Of a stretch of DNA of 64,000 nt, positions 18,191 to 26,862 are shown piece by piece. The DNA comes from Flavobacteriales bacterium. GTDB lineage: Bacteria > Bacteroidota > Bacteroidia > Flavobacteriales_C > GCA-002722245. The position numbers were made by a program, and so were the translations under genes. The notes under the pieces were generated by a model. The model worked only from the letters and a program-made list of their open reading frames with translations. It was not told the DNA's origin and made no database searches. The stretch is from assembly GCA_002717515.1 (NCBI GenBank), contig PBEC01000001.1, forward strand, positions 99,406 through 163,405. Direction: 5' to 3'. The first letter of the stretch is position 1. Each line of letters begins with the position of its first letter.

Positions 18191-18628
18191 ATGAAAAAAG
18201 CTTTGTGTTTTATTTTGATTATCACTCTTTTTGCTTGTGATCAAACAGTTAAGAAGTCTTCGTTAGAGATTAAAATAGAAGGAATGTCGTGTAGCCACTC
18301 ATGTGCACCATCCATTCAAAAAAAATTAATTGAAACAAAAGGAGTAATTGATGCTAAGGTAATTTTTGAACAAAAATCCGCTTCGGTTATATTTGATTCC
18401 AACGTAACATCTAAGAAAGAAATCGTCCAAAAAATTGAAACCATATACGGTGGAACGTACAAAACGACAGAAGTTATTGAACGAAAAGTTAATAATTCGG
18501 ACGAAAAAAATAAGAAGTCTGAAGAATCCAGTTCAGTTGAATTTAATTTGTCAAAAACGAACGTTTCTCATTCTTCGGGATTTCAAATTCCAAACCTTTT
18601 CAATCTTTTAAACTCTATTCTTAACTAA
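18191..18628 (+). CDS. HMA-domain lipoprotein with CxxxC metal motif
   Basis: 145 residues. A lipoprotein signal peptide ends in lipobox LFAC (Cys16). Residues about 25-97 form a heavy-metal-associated (HMA) ferredoxin-like domain: IEGMSCSHSCAPSIQKKL, then GVIDAKVIFEQKSASVIFD. The metal site reads C-S-H-S-C, one residue longer than the classical MxCxxC. The tail is Ser/Asn-rich and low in complexity. It is probably a periplasmic or surface-bound copper/metal-binding protein. The neighbour ctaA works on cytochrome oxidase heme, so a link to copper handling for the oxidase is conceivable but unproven. Confidence 0.8.
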   Translation: MKKALCFILIITLFACDQTVKKSSLEIKIEGMSCSHSCAPSIQKKLIETKGVIDAKVIFEQKSASVIFDSNVTSKKEIVQKIETIYGGTYKTTEVIERKVNNSDEKNKKSEESSSVEFNLSKTNVSHSSGFQIPNLFNLLNSILN

Positions 18629-18665
18629 TTAACTATAATAGATAGGTTTGTAGTTTTAATCACAT

Positions 18666-18673
18666 TATTTTTG
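18666..18673 (+). promoter_or_regulatory. Possible -7 element of ctaA
   Basis: TATTTTTG matches TAnnTTTG 22 bases before the ctaA ATG. A second match, TAGGTTTG, is at 18643-18650. Neither has a TTG at the ideal distance. Confidence 0.45.
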
Positions 18674-18695
18674 TGTTACGTAAGAATGATTTTCA

Positions 18696-19742
18696 ATGGC
18701 CATTAATTTAGGGTATAACCGTTTAACCAAGATTACAATATTCCTTTCCATATTTGTGGTGTTTGCCGGGAGTATGGTAAAAGTAACTGGTTCGGGAATG
18801 GGCTGTCCTGATTGGCCCAAATGTTTCGGCTATTATATTCCTCCGTTTGACGAAAGTCAGTTGATTTGGAAACCTAATTTTCAGTATTATTCAGGAGAGA
18901 TGATTTTCTGGAAGGGTGATTTGTTGAAAGCAAATGATGATTTTTCCTCTGAAATGCTTTTTAATCTAAACAATTGGTCGATTTACGATAAGCACGATTA
19001 CCACGTTTACAATCCGATTCATACCATTATAGAATACGTCAATCGTCTTGTTTCGGTTTTACTGGGGTTGTCCGTTATTTTAATGATTTTATTTTCTTTC
19101 AAATCAATAAAAAACAGGAAGAGCAATATATTGTTTTCCTTTTTAGCGTTACTACTCATCGGTTTTAACGCTTGGTTGGGTAAATTGGTGGTTGAAGGCG
19201 TTCTCGATCCAGGCGACATCAGTTCACATATGTTAGCTGCTTTTGCTCTTATAATGGCGCTTTCTTTTACTCATTCACAGAATAGTCATTCACAATCATT
19301 CATGTATTCCAGAAATTATAAATTACTCCAAATTGGATGTTTTATATATTTACTCTACCAACTTTTTATTGGTGTTTTATTGCGACAAACTTTCGATACC
19401 TACTCCGATATATCAAGAGAGTTATGGGTTGAAAATGCTGGGATTAATTTTCTTCTGCATCGCTCATCATCTCTGCTTTACGCCGGTGCAGTAATATTCA
19501 TTTATATGATACTGAAAAATGTTTCTAAAAAATCTTTTGAATGGAGAAATTTCAGGTGGATTATTGTTTTAACAATTGCTGAAATTATATCAGGTGCTGT
19601 TATGGGGTATTTGGAAGTGCCTAAGTTTGCACAGCCTTTTCATGTTATTGTTAGTTCTATATTATTGTTGGTGCAAGCTAATTTATTTTTTAAAATTATA
19701 TTAAAGTCAAAACAAAATGGTAGAGAATTGGAAAGAATCTAA
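18696..19742 (+). CDS. ctaA: Heme A synthase (CtaA/COX15 family)
   Basis: 348 residues with about eight membrane segments. The N-terminal signature is [15 protein letters not shown]. Conserved histidines in or beside the helices ([44 protein letters not shown]) are the heme ligands of the family. It oxidises the C8 methyl of heme O to the formyl of heme A for cytochrome c oxidase. The last 26 bases overlap the next gene. No ctaB (heme O synthase) is next to it. Confidence 0.92.
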   Translation: MAINLGYNRLTKITIFLSIFVVFAGSMVKVTGSGMGCPDWPKCFGYYIPPFDESQLIWKPNFQYYSGEMIFWKGDLLKANDDFSSEMLFNLNNWSIYDKHDYHVYNPIHTIIEYVNRLVSVLLGLSVILMILFSFKSIKNRKSNILFSFLALLLIGFNAWLGKLVVEGVLDPGDISSHMLAAFALIMALSFTHSQNSHSQSFMYSRNYKLLQIGCFIYLLYQLFIGVLLRQTFDTYSDISRELWVENAGINFLLHRSSSLLYAGAVIFIYMILKNVSKKSFEWRNFRWIIVLTIAEIISGAVMGYLEVPKFAQPFHVIVSSILLLVQANLFFKIILKSKQNGRELERI

Positions 19743-19953
19743 AGGTTTTTTATCCAGAGAATTCGAATTTAATAACTTTCAAGAAGCATTTGCATTCATG
19801 ACTAGAGTTGCATTTTTAGCAGAAGAATTGAATCATCATCCGAATTGGAAAAATGTATACAATAAAGTATCTATTCATTTGACGACTCATGATGCCGGAG
19901 AAGTAACTCATAAGGATTATGAATTGGCAAACGCTATTAATAAACTAGTTTGA
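19717..19953 (+). CDS. phhB: 4a-hydroxytetrahydrobiopterin dehydratase (PCD/DCoH)
   Basis: 78 residues, short but covering the family core: [20 protein letters not shown] carries the catalytic His-His and the PNW motif, followed by [17 protein letters not shown]. It dehydrates pterin-4a-carbinolamine, recycling the cofactor of aromatic amino-acid hydroxylases. The ATG lies 26 bases inside ctaA, which suggests coupled translation. No phenylalanine hydroxylase is nearby. Its stop is directly adjacent to the end of the convergent methyltransferase gene. Confidence 0.9.
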   Translation: MVENWKESKGFLSREFEFNNFQEAFAFMTRVAFLAEELNHHPNWKNVYNKVSIHLTTHDAGEVTHKDYELANAINKLV

Positions 19954-20844
19954 TTATTTTTTTTTAATTATATAAATAACAGAACTGCATTTCTCCGGAT
20001 GAATTTTTCCTTTTAATGCAAATATAATTCCCTTGTACAGGCCAAGAAGTTTTTTTCCGGTTTTATATTGTTCGCTTAGCATAGAGACGTACACTGCATC
20101 AAGAGGCATTGAAATGGTTTTTTGTACTCTAAATCCATGGCAGTCCATTAATTTTTTTATGGTTGATGGATTGAAGTGCCATAAGTGAATTGGAATGTCC
20201 CAAGCAGCCCAATATTCTTTGTAGTATTCCTGATCGAACGATTTGTGGTTGGGAACAGCTACAACAAATATGCCATTAGATTTTAATATCGAGTGGATTT
20301 TTTTTAAATAGCCATTTAAATCGTGAACATGTTCCAAGACATGCCACATTGTAATTGCGTTAAATTTTTCAGGAGGAAGATTATAAAATTCAAATGTATC
20401 TCTCACTTTAAGATTGAATTTATCTTTGGCAAAACCCCTGGTTTGATCATCTTGCTCAATCCCCTCTCCAGACCAACCTTTTTCAATCATTGTGTTTAGA
20501 AAATAACCTGTTCCTGTTCCAATATCCAATATGTTTCCTTTCTTTAAACCCGTTTCTGAAATAATCAGATTTCTTTTTTTCTTCAACATATAACTTCTTG
20601 CAAAATGATAAAGTTTAAAGAAGAAGCTTTTCTGAGTATCGGAGTGAGAAATATAGTTTTCACTTTTATAGTATGGTCCAATTGACTGTTCGTCAGGAAC
20701 ATCTTGTGTGAAATTAAAACCGCAATCAGAACATTCGAAAACTGTAAAAGCTTCACCTGTGTGCGAATGGTCCTTTAAAACGATAGTATCCTTAATGTTC
20801 GTTGATTGGCAAACCAAACAACTATTACGATGGAGTGTGCCCAT
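19954..20844 (-). CDS. Class I SAM-dependent methyltransferase with zinc-ribbon N-terminus
   Basis: 296 residues. The N-terminus has two Cys pairs (CLVC, CSDC) as in Methyltransf_13/23 sugar-type methyltransferases. The SAM-binding glycine loop is ILDIGTGTGYFLNTM and the following motif is FNAITMWHVLEHVHD. The substrate is unknown; relatives act on sugars or lipids in envelope glycan synthesis. The start codon overlaps the last base of the upstream M28 peptidase gene, so both are one operon. Confidence 0.85.
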   Translation of the reverse strand: MGTLHRNSCLVCQSTNIKDTIVLKDHSHTGEAFTVFECSDCGFNFTQDVPDEQSIGPYYKSENYISHSDTQKSFFFKLYHFARSYMLKKKRNLIISETGLKKGNILDIGTGTGYFLNTMIEKGWSGEGIEQDDQTRGFAKDKFNLKVRDTFEFYNLPPEKFNAITMWHVLEHVHDLNGYLKKIHSILKSNGIFVVAVPNHKSFDQEYYKEYWAAWDIPIHLWHFNPSTIKKLMDCHGFRVQKTISMPLDAVYVSMLSEQYKTGKKLLGLYKGIIFALKGKIHPEKCSSVIYIIKKK

Positions 20845-22112
20845 TATCTATATTCAGTGATAAAATCTGTAATTAATTGAAAAACTTCATTGTATTTTGA
20901 GAGGGTCAGGTTTTCACCTGTATCATGAACATCATGGTATGCTTTTGATCCACCCATCGTATATAAAAATATTGCTTTTACTCCTTTCTCGTCAAAAGGA
21001 TGATGATCACTGTTTGCCGCTTTCCCTCTCCGCTTAATTTTTTTTACGTAATTTTTTTTATTGTTTATTTTTTGGAAAGTCTCATAAACGTTATGGTTTT
21101 TAACAGCATTTACCATTGTTATTCCATCATCTCCAGTTCCCATAATATCTGTATTAATTTGAAGAATAATTTTTTTTAGCGGAAAATATGGGTTTTTTAC
21201 ATAGAATTTGCTTCCCAAGAGACCAACTTCTTCGGCGCCAAAAGCTATAAATAAAATTGAGAATTTTGGTTTGTTTTCAGGTAGAGAGTAATGTCTTGCT
21301 AAATCAATTATCATAGACGTTCCACTGGCATTATCGTTTGCTCCAGGGAAAATTGCATTTGTTCCCAGCATTCCTATATGGTCATAGTGAGCTGAGAAAA
21401 CTATAAAGGAATCAGGGGTTTCAGTTCCTCTTATGTAGCCTAGGACGTTTTGAGTTATTTCGTCTTTTTTCAAGGTTGCATTAATATCTAACTCGATTGT
21501 TTTATCGGTATGTGAAATCAAGTTTTGTTTAATGTAAATAATTGGATGACTATTTTGGTATTGACTTATGCCCCAGGTAAATTTTTTGTTTTGAACTACA
21601 ACAATTCCTTTTGCATTAAATTGATTGGACATCATTCCATTCACAAAGGCCAATTGAATAGAGTCAGTTATCTCTGTTTTGTCTATGACCAGGAATGAGT
21701 TTTTAAAATCTCTTGAATTGAATTTTGTCATTTTTTTTCTGTTTCCAATTGATTTAGGGTCGAACCAAATCAAGTCAAACTTTCCTGAGACTGCAGGGCA
21801 GCTTGGGTTAACAATAAAATCAATTCCAGCATTTATTAATCTCCCATCGATGGTGACCTTTGCATTTCCACCAAATGTATTAACATGAATTTTAAATTTT
21901 TGTTTGTAATCGGAGTCAAAACCGTTAAGACCAAATTCTTTGAATTTTTCAGAAATATAATCAGCAGCTTTATTGTGCCCGTTTTTAACATATCCTCTCC
22001 CTGCGTAATTTTCTGATGTTAATATTTTTACTATCTCTTTTGCGAAAATTTTATTCTGGCTTTGGAGATTGAAGTAAAAGAGTATGCTTAAAATTAATAG
22101 ACGATAATTCAT
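20844..22112 (-). CDS. Secreted M28-family zinc aminopeptidase
   Basis: 422 residues with a signal peptide (about 1-18). The two-zinc site is complete: His in SAHYDHIG, bridging Asp in GANDNASGTS, Glu-Glu in FGAEEVGLLGS, Asp in INTDIMG and His in NSDHHPFDEKG. A PA-like insert lies between the N-terminal part and the catalytic domain (about 95-200). It probably removes N-terminal residues from peptides in the periplasm or outside the cell. Transcribed ahead of the methyltransferase gene. Confidence 0.9.
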   Translation of the reverse strand: MNYRLLILSILFYFNLQSQNKIFAKEIVKILTSENYAGRGYVKNGHNKAADYISEKFKEFGLNGFDSDYKQKFKIHVNTFGGNAKVTIDGRLINAGIDFIVNPSCPAVSGKFDLIWFDPKSIGNRKKMTKFNSRDFKNSFLVIDKTEITDSIQLAFVNGMMSNQFNAKGIVVVQNKKFTWGISQYQNSHPIIYIKQNLISHTDKTIELDINATLKKDEITQNVLGYIRGTETPDSFIVFSAHYDHIGMLGTNAIFPGANDNASGTSMIIDLARHYSLPENKPKFSILFIAFGAEEVGLLGSKFYVKNPYFPLKKIILQINTDIMGTGDDGITMVNAVKNHNVYETFQKINNKKNYVKKIKRRGKAANSDHHPFDEKGVKAIFLYTMGGSKAYHDVHDTGENLTLSKYNEVFQLITDFITEYR

Positions 22113-22157
22113 AGTAGGCTAAATTACAAAAAATATGCCCCTATTGGTTGACTGGTT

Positions 22158-22186
22158 TTGGATTGAATCTACTGTGGTTATATTTG
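22158..22186 (+). promoter_or_regulatory. Promoter of the adenylating-enzyme gene
   Basis: TATATTTG (22179-22186) fits TAnnTTTG, with TTG at 22158-22160 and an 18-base spacer. It ends 4 bases before the GTG start at 22191, so transcription should begin at or next to the start codon (leaderless mRNA). Confidence 0.6.
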
Positions 22187-22190
22187 CAAT

Positions 22191-23564
22191 GTGGAAAGTC
22201 TAATTCAAAAAATTGTTTCAAAATTGGAACAGTCATCCTCGACGATCGCTATTGAGGGGAACGGAATTTCCGTCACTAATGCAGAATTGCTTCAGAAATC
22301 GAGAGATTACGCATATGGGATTTCACAAAAAGGAGTAGAGGACTCATGGATTGGCATTTCTACCAATTTGGGCTGGGAGGTTTACTCCGCAATACTTGCC
22401 TGTTGGATTACAGGTAATGGATATGTACCTATTCATTCAGACTTTCCCAAGTCAAGGGTGCGACAAATTGTAAGTCAAACGAATCTAGAATACTGTATTG
22501 GAAATTCCTTTGTGAAAGAAATTTCTCCTTCTAAGGGCTTTAAGGAGAATATAAAAAAAGGCCAAAAAGCATATCTTATGTTTACCAGTGGAACGACAGG
22601 AGTTCCAAAAGGAGTTCCGATTTCTCAGGGAAATTTAGAAGCTTTTGCAAACCATTATCTTCATCATAAAAACATCAAATTTACAGCTCAAGACAAGTTT
22701 TTACAAAGCTATGAGCTTACATTTGATGTGAGTGTATTTTGTTTTTTAATGCCCTTTTTGGTGGGTGGAACCTTAGTTATACCACAAAAAACAAAGGTGA
22801 AAAACCTGGGATTATTTAAAGCAATTCAAGAATACGATGTTACGGTGACCAGTTTCGTACCTTCGGTAATTCGGCTAACCAAAGAGTTGCTTCCTAGAGT
22901 TGAATTCCCAAAATTGAGGTATTCTTTCTTTAGTGGTGAGCCATTAATTGGGGATTGGGCAAAAGTATGGATGCAGTCAGTTCCAAATGCAGAAGTTTAC
23001 AATTGTTATGGACCAACTGAAACGGTTATTGTTTGTACAGAAGAACTATTGAATGACTTAGATGATACGTATTTTAATACTGATTATCCCTTGCCTTTGG
23101 GAAAAAAATTTAAGGGCATTAATTTAAAAATCATTGATAGAGAAATCGTGTTTTCGGGAACTCAAACTTTTGGGGGATATTTAAATCAGGAGTCTGTTTC
23201 ACTGTATTACTCAGGTGATTTGGCCCATTACGATAAGAATGGAAAACTTATTTTTGAGGGCCGAAAAGACAATCAAATTCAATGGAACGGATATCGAATT
23301 GAGCTTGATGAAATAGATAGAGTACTTTCTAATCAATCTCCTGGTTGGATAAAAACAGTGTTTTTTAAAAAAGAAGTAAAACTTATTGTTTTTACGAATC
23401 AAGATAAGGAACAAATCCAGACATTGATTAAAAATTCATTTCCCGATTACTATAAACCGTCATTAGTTTTTCAAATCAAAGATTTACCCTTGAATATTAA
23501 TGGTAAGCTGGACTTGGCTAAGCTTAAAACGAAGGTTTTTTTTGATGAATCAAGCACTCAATGA
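22191..23564 (+). CDS. AMP-binding adenylating enzyme, DltA/NRPS-A-like
   Basis: 457 residues, an acyl- or aminoacyl-adenylate-forming enzyme. A3 is LMFTSGTTGVPKGVPIS, A5 is NCYGPTETVIVCTEE, A7 is LYYSGDLAHYDKNG and A8 is GRKDNQIQWNGYRIEL. The C-terminal lysine is in PLNINGKLDLAKL (A10). The organisation resembles DltA, which activates D-alanine and loads a carrier protein, but there is no dltB, dltC or condensation domain nearby. Substrate and carrier are unknown. The start is GTG, fixed by the promoter 4 bases upstream; the ATG two bases earlier is out of frame and runs into a stop. Confidence 0.85.
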   Translation: MESLIQKIVSKLEQSSSTIAIEGNGISVTNAELLQKSRDYAYGISQKGVEDSWIGISTNLGWEVYSAILACWITGNGYVPIHSDFPKSRVRQIVSQTNLEYCIGNSFVKEISPSKGFKENIKKGQKAYLMFTSGTTGVPKGVPISQGNLEAFANHYLHHKNIKFTAQDKFLQSYELTFDVSVFCFLMPFLVGGTLVIPQKTKVKNLGLFKAIQEYDVTVTSFVPSVIRLTKELLPRVEFPKLRYSFFSGEPLIGDWAKVWMQSVPNAEVYNCYGPTETVIVCTEELLNDLDDTYFNTDYPLPLGKKFKGINLKIIDREIVFSGTQTFGGYLNQESVSLYYSGDLAHYDKNGKLIFEGRKDNQIQWNGYRIELDEIDRVLSNQSPGWIKTVFFKKEVKLIVFTNQDKEQIQTLIKNSFPDYYKPSLVFQIKDLPLNINGKLDLAKLKTKVFFDESSTQ

Positions 23565-23615
23565 GAATATATTTAATGTTTATATGAGTCTTATAAGTCA
23601 CATTAAAACAAGTAT

Positions 23616-23623
23616 TATCTTTG
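23616..23623 (+). promoter_or_regulatory. -7 element of mutS2
   Basis: TATCTTTG matches TAnnTTTG and is followed by only 4 bases before the ATG at 23628, the same geometry as at 22179-22191. No TTG sits at the ideal distance; TTA is 22 bases upstream. Confidence 0.55.
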
Positions 23624-23627
23624 CATA

Positions 23628-25772
23628 ATGCTTATCGACGAGCAAACCATAAAGGATTTAGAGTTTGATGTTATAAGAAGTCGCCTGGCTGAACAATGTA
23701 AGTCTGAGAAAGCGAAAATTAATGCATCAAGAATAAAACCTTTTTCTTCCTTAGAAAATGTTCGTAAAGAGTTTGATGTTCTACACGAAATTCAAACGAT
23801 TTATAAGGATGAAGAAATAAGTTTTCCTCATTCATCATCCGGAGATATTGACCATGCGCTAAAAGTTCTAAGAGTAGAAAATGGGGTATTGACTTTAGAA
23901 GAACTTATTCGTGTTTTTAAGTTGTGTCTAGGAACAGATACATTGGTTAAATTTGCTAAGAAAAACAAGGGAAAGTACCCTAAAATTTGGGAGTCTTGTG
24001 AGCACATTAACAGGGTGCAGGATATCATTAAATTAGTGAGGTCTGTATTAAATAAACATCTTGAAATTGATGACAAAGCTTCGTCCGAATTGGATGCAAT
24101 TAGAAAACAATTGAAGTCGGTTAAAATTGAAATCGATAAGAATTTTAACAGAGTTCTTAGGCAATATAAAAAAGAAGACATTCTTGATGCAACTGAGGAA
24201 ACTTTTTTGGATAATCGAAGATTATTAGTTGTTGTATCTGCTCACAAAAGAAAAGTTCAAGGAAAAGTTCATGGTGTAAGTGGAAAAGGAAATTTTAGTT
24301 ATGTTGAACCTGGTGTTAACCTAAATCTTAATAAACAGTTTGATAAATTAATCATAGAGGAAGCAAATGAAATATTTAAAATACTAAGGGAGATTACTCT
24401 TTTGTTAAGGTTGGAAAAGAGTAATCTGAAAGCTTTCGAACGACTCTTAATTCGTTTTGACCTTTTTAATGCGAAAATACAATTTTCGGATAGTTACAAA
24501 GGATCGATTCCGAAAATGAATAATGAATTAAACATGTATTGGGAGGAAGCGTTTCATCCAATTTTGTTGTTAAAAAACAGAGAGATTGATGAGAGCACCG
24601 TTGCTCAAAATTTTCATTTACATAAGAATCAGCGCTTTTTGGTAATTTCGGGCCCAAACGCTGGTGGAAAGTCAATTACACTAAAAACAGTAGGGTTACT
24701 TCAGTTAATGTTTCAAAGTGGATTGCCCGTTCCTGTTAAAGCAATAAGTGAGTTTTGTTGGTTTGACACTGTTTTGTCTGATATTGGAGATAATCAGTCG
24801 ATTGAAAATCAATTGAGCACATATAGTTATCGCTTATCTCGAATGAAGTTGTTTCTGGATGAAATTAATGAACGTTCCTTAGTGCTTATGGATGAGTTTG
24901 GAAGTGGTTCGGATCCCGAGCTGGGTGGAGCTCTGGCTGAGGTCTTTTATGAGGAGCTTTACGAACGAAATTGTTTTGCGGTAATTAATACCCATTATAC
25001 GAATATTAAAATTTTAACATCTAAAAAGAAAGAGGCTGTTAATGCTTTTATGTTGTTTGATACAAAAAAATTAAAACCACTATACAGGTTGTCTATTGGT
25101 CAGCCTGGATCGTCTTTTACTTTTGAAGTTGCTCGATTAAATGGGATTAGTGATGATTTAATTAAGCGTGCTCAAAATAAGGTTTCCGATTTAAAAATTA
25201 ATTTGGATAATTTATCATTGTCTTTACAAAAGGAAAAATCAAAATTTAATAAAGCGAATAAACTTCAAAATAAAGCTACTCAGGAGTCTAGAAAACTCAT
25301 TAAACAGTATGATAATAAATTGAAAGATTTGTATGAGAAATCGAATCAACAGCATAGGCATTTTGAGCAACAAAGTAAGTTTTTAAAGGTTGGAAAAAGA
25401 ATATTTGATTTAATTAAGAGACATAGACTAGACGAAACGAACAAGGAATTAAATGAGGCTGTAAAAAAATTTGTTGCAATCGAAAAGAAAAGGGCTTTAC
25501 AGGTAAAACAGGCTCCTGTTCTAGATGGCAAATTGAAGGCGCCCAAGATTCAGAAACCGGTTGTAAAAGAAATTCTTCCGAAAGATTTTGAAGAGGAGGA
25601 GAAAGTAAAATCCGTCCAGCCTATGAATGTAAAGGTTGGATTGAGAGTTAGAATACCAGGGTACACTAAAACTGGAGTTATACAATCAATTAGAGGAAGT
25701 CATGTAGAGGTATTGGTAGGTAACTTTATTGTAACTATTAAAATTGCTGATCTTTCTGAAGTGGAAGGTTAA
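23628..25772 (+). CDS. mutS2: MutS2-family ATPase lacking the Smr domain
   Basis: 714 residues. The N-terminal clamp/lever region is followed by the ATPase: Walker A SGPNAGGKSITLKT (about 341-354), the ST..S..LSTYSYRL segment, Walker B LVLMDEFGSGSDPELGGAL and NTHYTN. A Lys/Glu-rich coiled coil (about 520-640) and a KOW-like end (VGLRVRIPGYTKTGVIQSI) follow. The protein stops where the C-terminal Smr nuclease domain of B. subtilis-type MutS2 (about 785 residues) would begin. No Smr remnant lies before the next gene. Family roles are in recombination suppression or rescue of collided ribosomes. Confidence 0.9.
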   Translation: MLIDEQTIKDLEFDVIRSRLAEQCKSEKAKINASRIKPFSSLENVRKEFDVLHEIQTIYKDEEISFPHSSSGDIDHALKVLRVENGVLTLEELIRVFKLCLGTDTLVKFAKKNKGKYPKIWESCEHINRVQDIIKLVRSVLNKHLEIDDKASSELDAIRKQLKSVKIEIDKNFNRVLRQYKKEDILDATEETFLDNRRLLVVVSAHKRKVQGKVHGVSGKGNFSYVEPGVNLNLNKQFDKLIIEEANEIFKILREITLLLRLEKSNLKAFERLLIRFDLFNAKIQFSDSYKGSIPKMNNELNMYWEEAFHPILLLKNREIDESTVAQNFHLHKNQRFLVISGPNAGGKSITLKTVGLLQLMFQSGLPVPVKAISEFCWFDTVLSDIGDNQSIENQLSTYSYRLSRMKLFLDEINERSLVLMDEFGSGSDPELGGALAEVFYEELYERNCFAVINTHYTNIKILTSKKKEAVNAFMLFDTKKLKPLYRLSIGQPGSSFTFEVARLNGISDDLIKRAQNKVSDLKINLDNLSLSLQKEKSKFNKANKLQNKATQESRKLIKQYDNKLKDLYEKSNQQHRHFEQQSKFLKVGKRIFDLIKRHRLDETNKELNEAVKKFVAIEKKRALQVKQAPVLDGKLKAPKIQKPVVKEILPKDFEEEEKVKSVQPMNVKVGLRVRIPGYTKTGVIQSIRGSHVEVLVGNFIVTIKIADLSEVEG

Positions 25773-25800
25773 AATAATTTAACACCAAAAAAAACAGTAA

Positions 25801-26487
25801 ATGGCAACGATTAGTGAATTAAATTTTAAATTTCTAAGAGAGATAAAAAACAATAATAACCGTAACTGGTTTGCTCAAAATAAATCTGTATATCAACAGC
25901 ATCAAGATTTATTAGTGTCTTTTGCTGAGAAAATGATGGTTCGTTTGAATGAACATGATAAAATAGAATATAGAAGTGGGAAAAAGACTGTTATTCGTGT
26001 ATATAGGGATATTCGATTTTCAAAGGATAAGTCACCATATAAAACATACTCTGGTATGGGGTTTAGGCGATCAACTCAATTGTTACGCGGGAGTTACTAT
26101 ATTCATTTAGAACCAAGTAAAAGTTTTGTTGGTGGTGGATTTTGGGAGCCTAGTAAGGAGGATTTGTTAAAAATTAGAAAAGGTATTGAGTCGGATGAAT
26201 CTGAGTTTCGAAAAATAGTTTCTTCTCAAGAATTTGTTTCTGTTTTTGGAAAATTAAAAGGCAAACAATTGAAAACTTGTCCAAAAGGATTCAGTAAGGA
26301 TTCAACTGCAATTGACTTATTGCGATTTAAACAATATATATTGACAAAAGAGTTTTCGGATGATGATGTAATTTCGTATGATTTTTTCGACAGGGCTCAC
26401 GAGGTGTTCAAGTCCATGCGCCCTTTTTTGGATTTCATGAGTTATTTGTTAACAACAGATGAAAACGGTGTCCCACTTTACGAATAA
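25801..26487 (+). CDS. DUF2461 family protein
   Basis: 228 residues. Family motifs are FLREIKNNNNRNWFAQNK at the N-terminus, YRDIRFSKDKSPYKT (about 78-92), then the strand SYYIHLEPSKSFVGGGFWEP. The biochemical function of DUF2461 (TIGR02453) is not established; it is a cytosolic protein widespread in bacteria and fungi. It follows mutS2 by 28 bases and precedes the S4 gene by 3, so all three may share a transcript. Confidence 0.88.
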   Translation: MATISELNFKFLREIKNNNNRNWFAQNKSVYQQHQDLLVSFAEKMMVRLNEHDKIEYRSGKKTVIRVYRDIRFSKDKSPYKTYSGMGFRRSTQLLRGSYYIHLEPSKSFVGGGFWEPSKEDLLKIRKGIESDESEFRKIVSSQEFVSVFGKLKGKQLKTCPKGFSKDSTAIDLLRFKQYILTKEFSDDDVISYDFFDRAHEVFKSMRPFLDFMSYLLTTDENGVPLYE

Positions 26488-26490
26488 ACT

Positions 26491-26862
26491 ATGAGAATTG
26501 ATAAATACTTATGGTGTGTTCGTTTGCAGAAAACGAGATCGAAAGCTACTAAATTTATTGAGGCGGGTAATGTCAAGATTAATGGCGAGGAAATAAAAAA
26601 GGCAAGTAAAGAAATAAAGATAGATCAAAATATTTCAATTCGTTTTCAGCCCATATGGAGAACATGGGAGGTCTTGGATATTCCCAAGTCAAGGGTTGGA
26701 GCCAAGCTTGTTCCTGGTTTAATTCGAGAAATAACTCTTGAAGAAGATTTGGCAGTACTGGAGGAGGTTCAAAGACAAAATCGCGAAAATAGATTGAAAG
26801 GTATGGTTGGCCGACCAACAAAAAAGAACCGAAGAGATTTGAATGATTTTTGGGGGGATTAA
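26491..26862 (+). CDS. S4-domain RNA-binding protein (Hsp15/HslR-like)
   Basis: 123 residues. The S4 domain occupies the first 60 (MRIDKYLWCVRLQKTRSKA, then IEAGNVKINGEEI), followed by a conserved strand and a basic tail (RLKGMVGRPTKKNRRD). Hsp15 relatives bind stalled 50S subunits carrying peptidyl-tRNA. It is last in the mutS2-DUF2461 run and overlaps, tail to tail by 4 bases, a second S4 gene on the other strand. Confidence 0.9.
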   Translation: MRIDKYLWCVRLQKTRSKATKFIEAGNVKINGEEIKKASKEIKIDQNISIRFQPIWRTWEVLDIPKSRVGAKLVPGLIREITLEEDLAVLEEVQRQNRENRLKGMVGRPTKKNRRDLNDFWGD

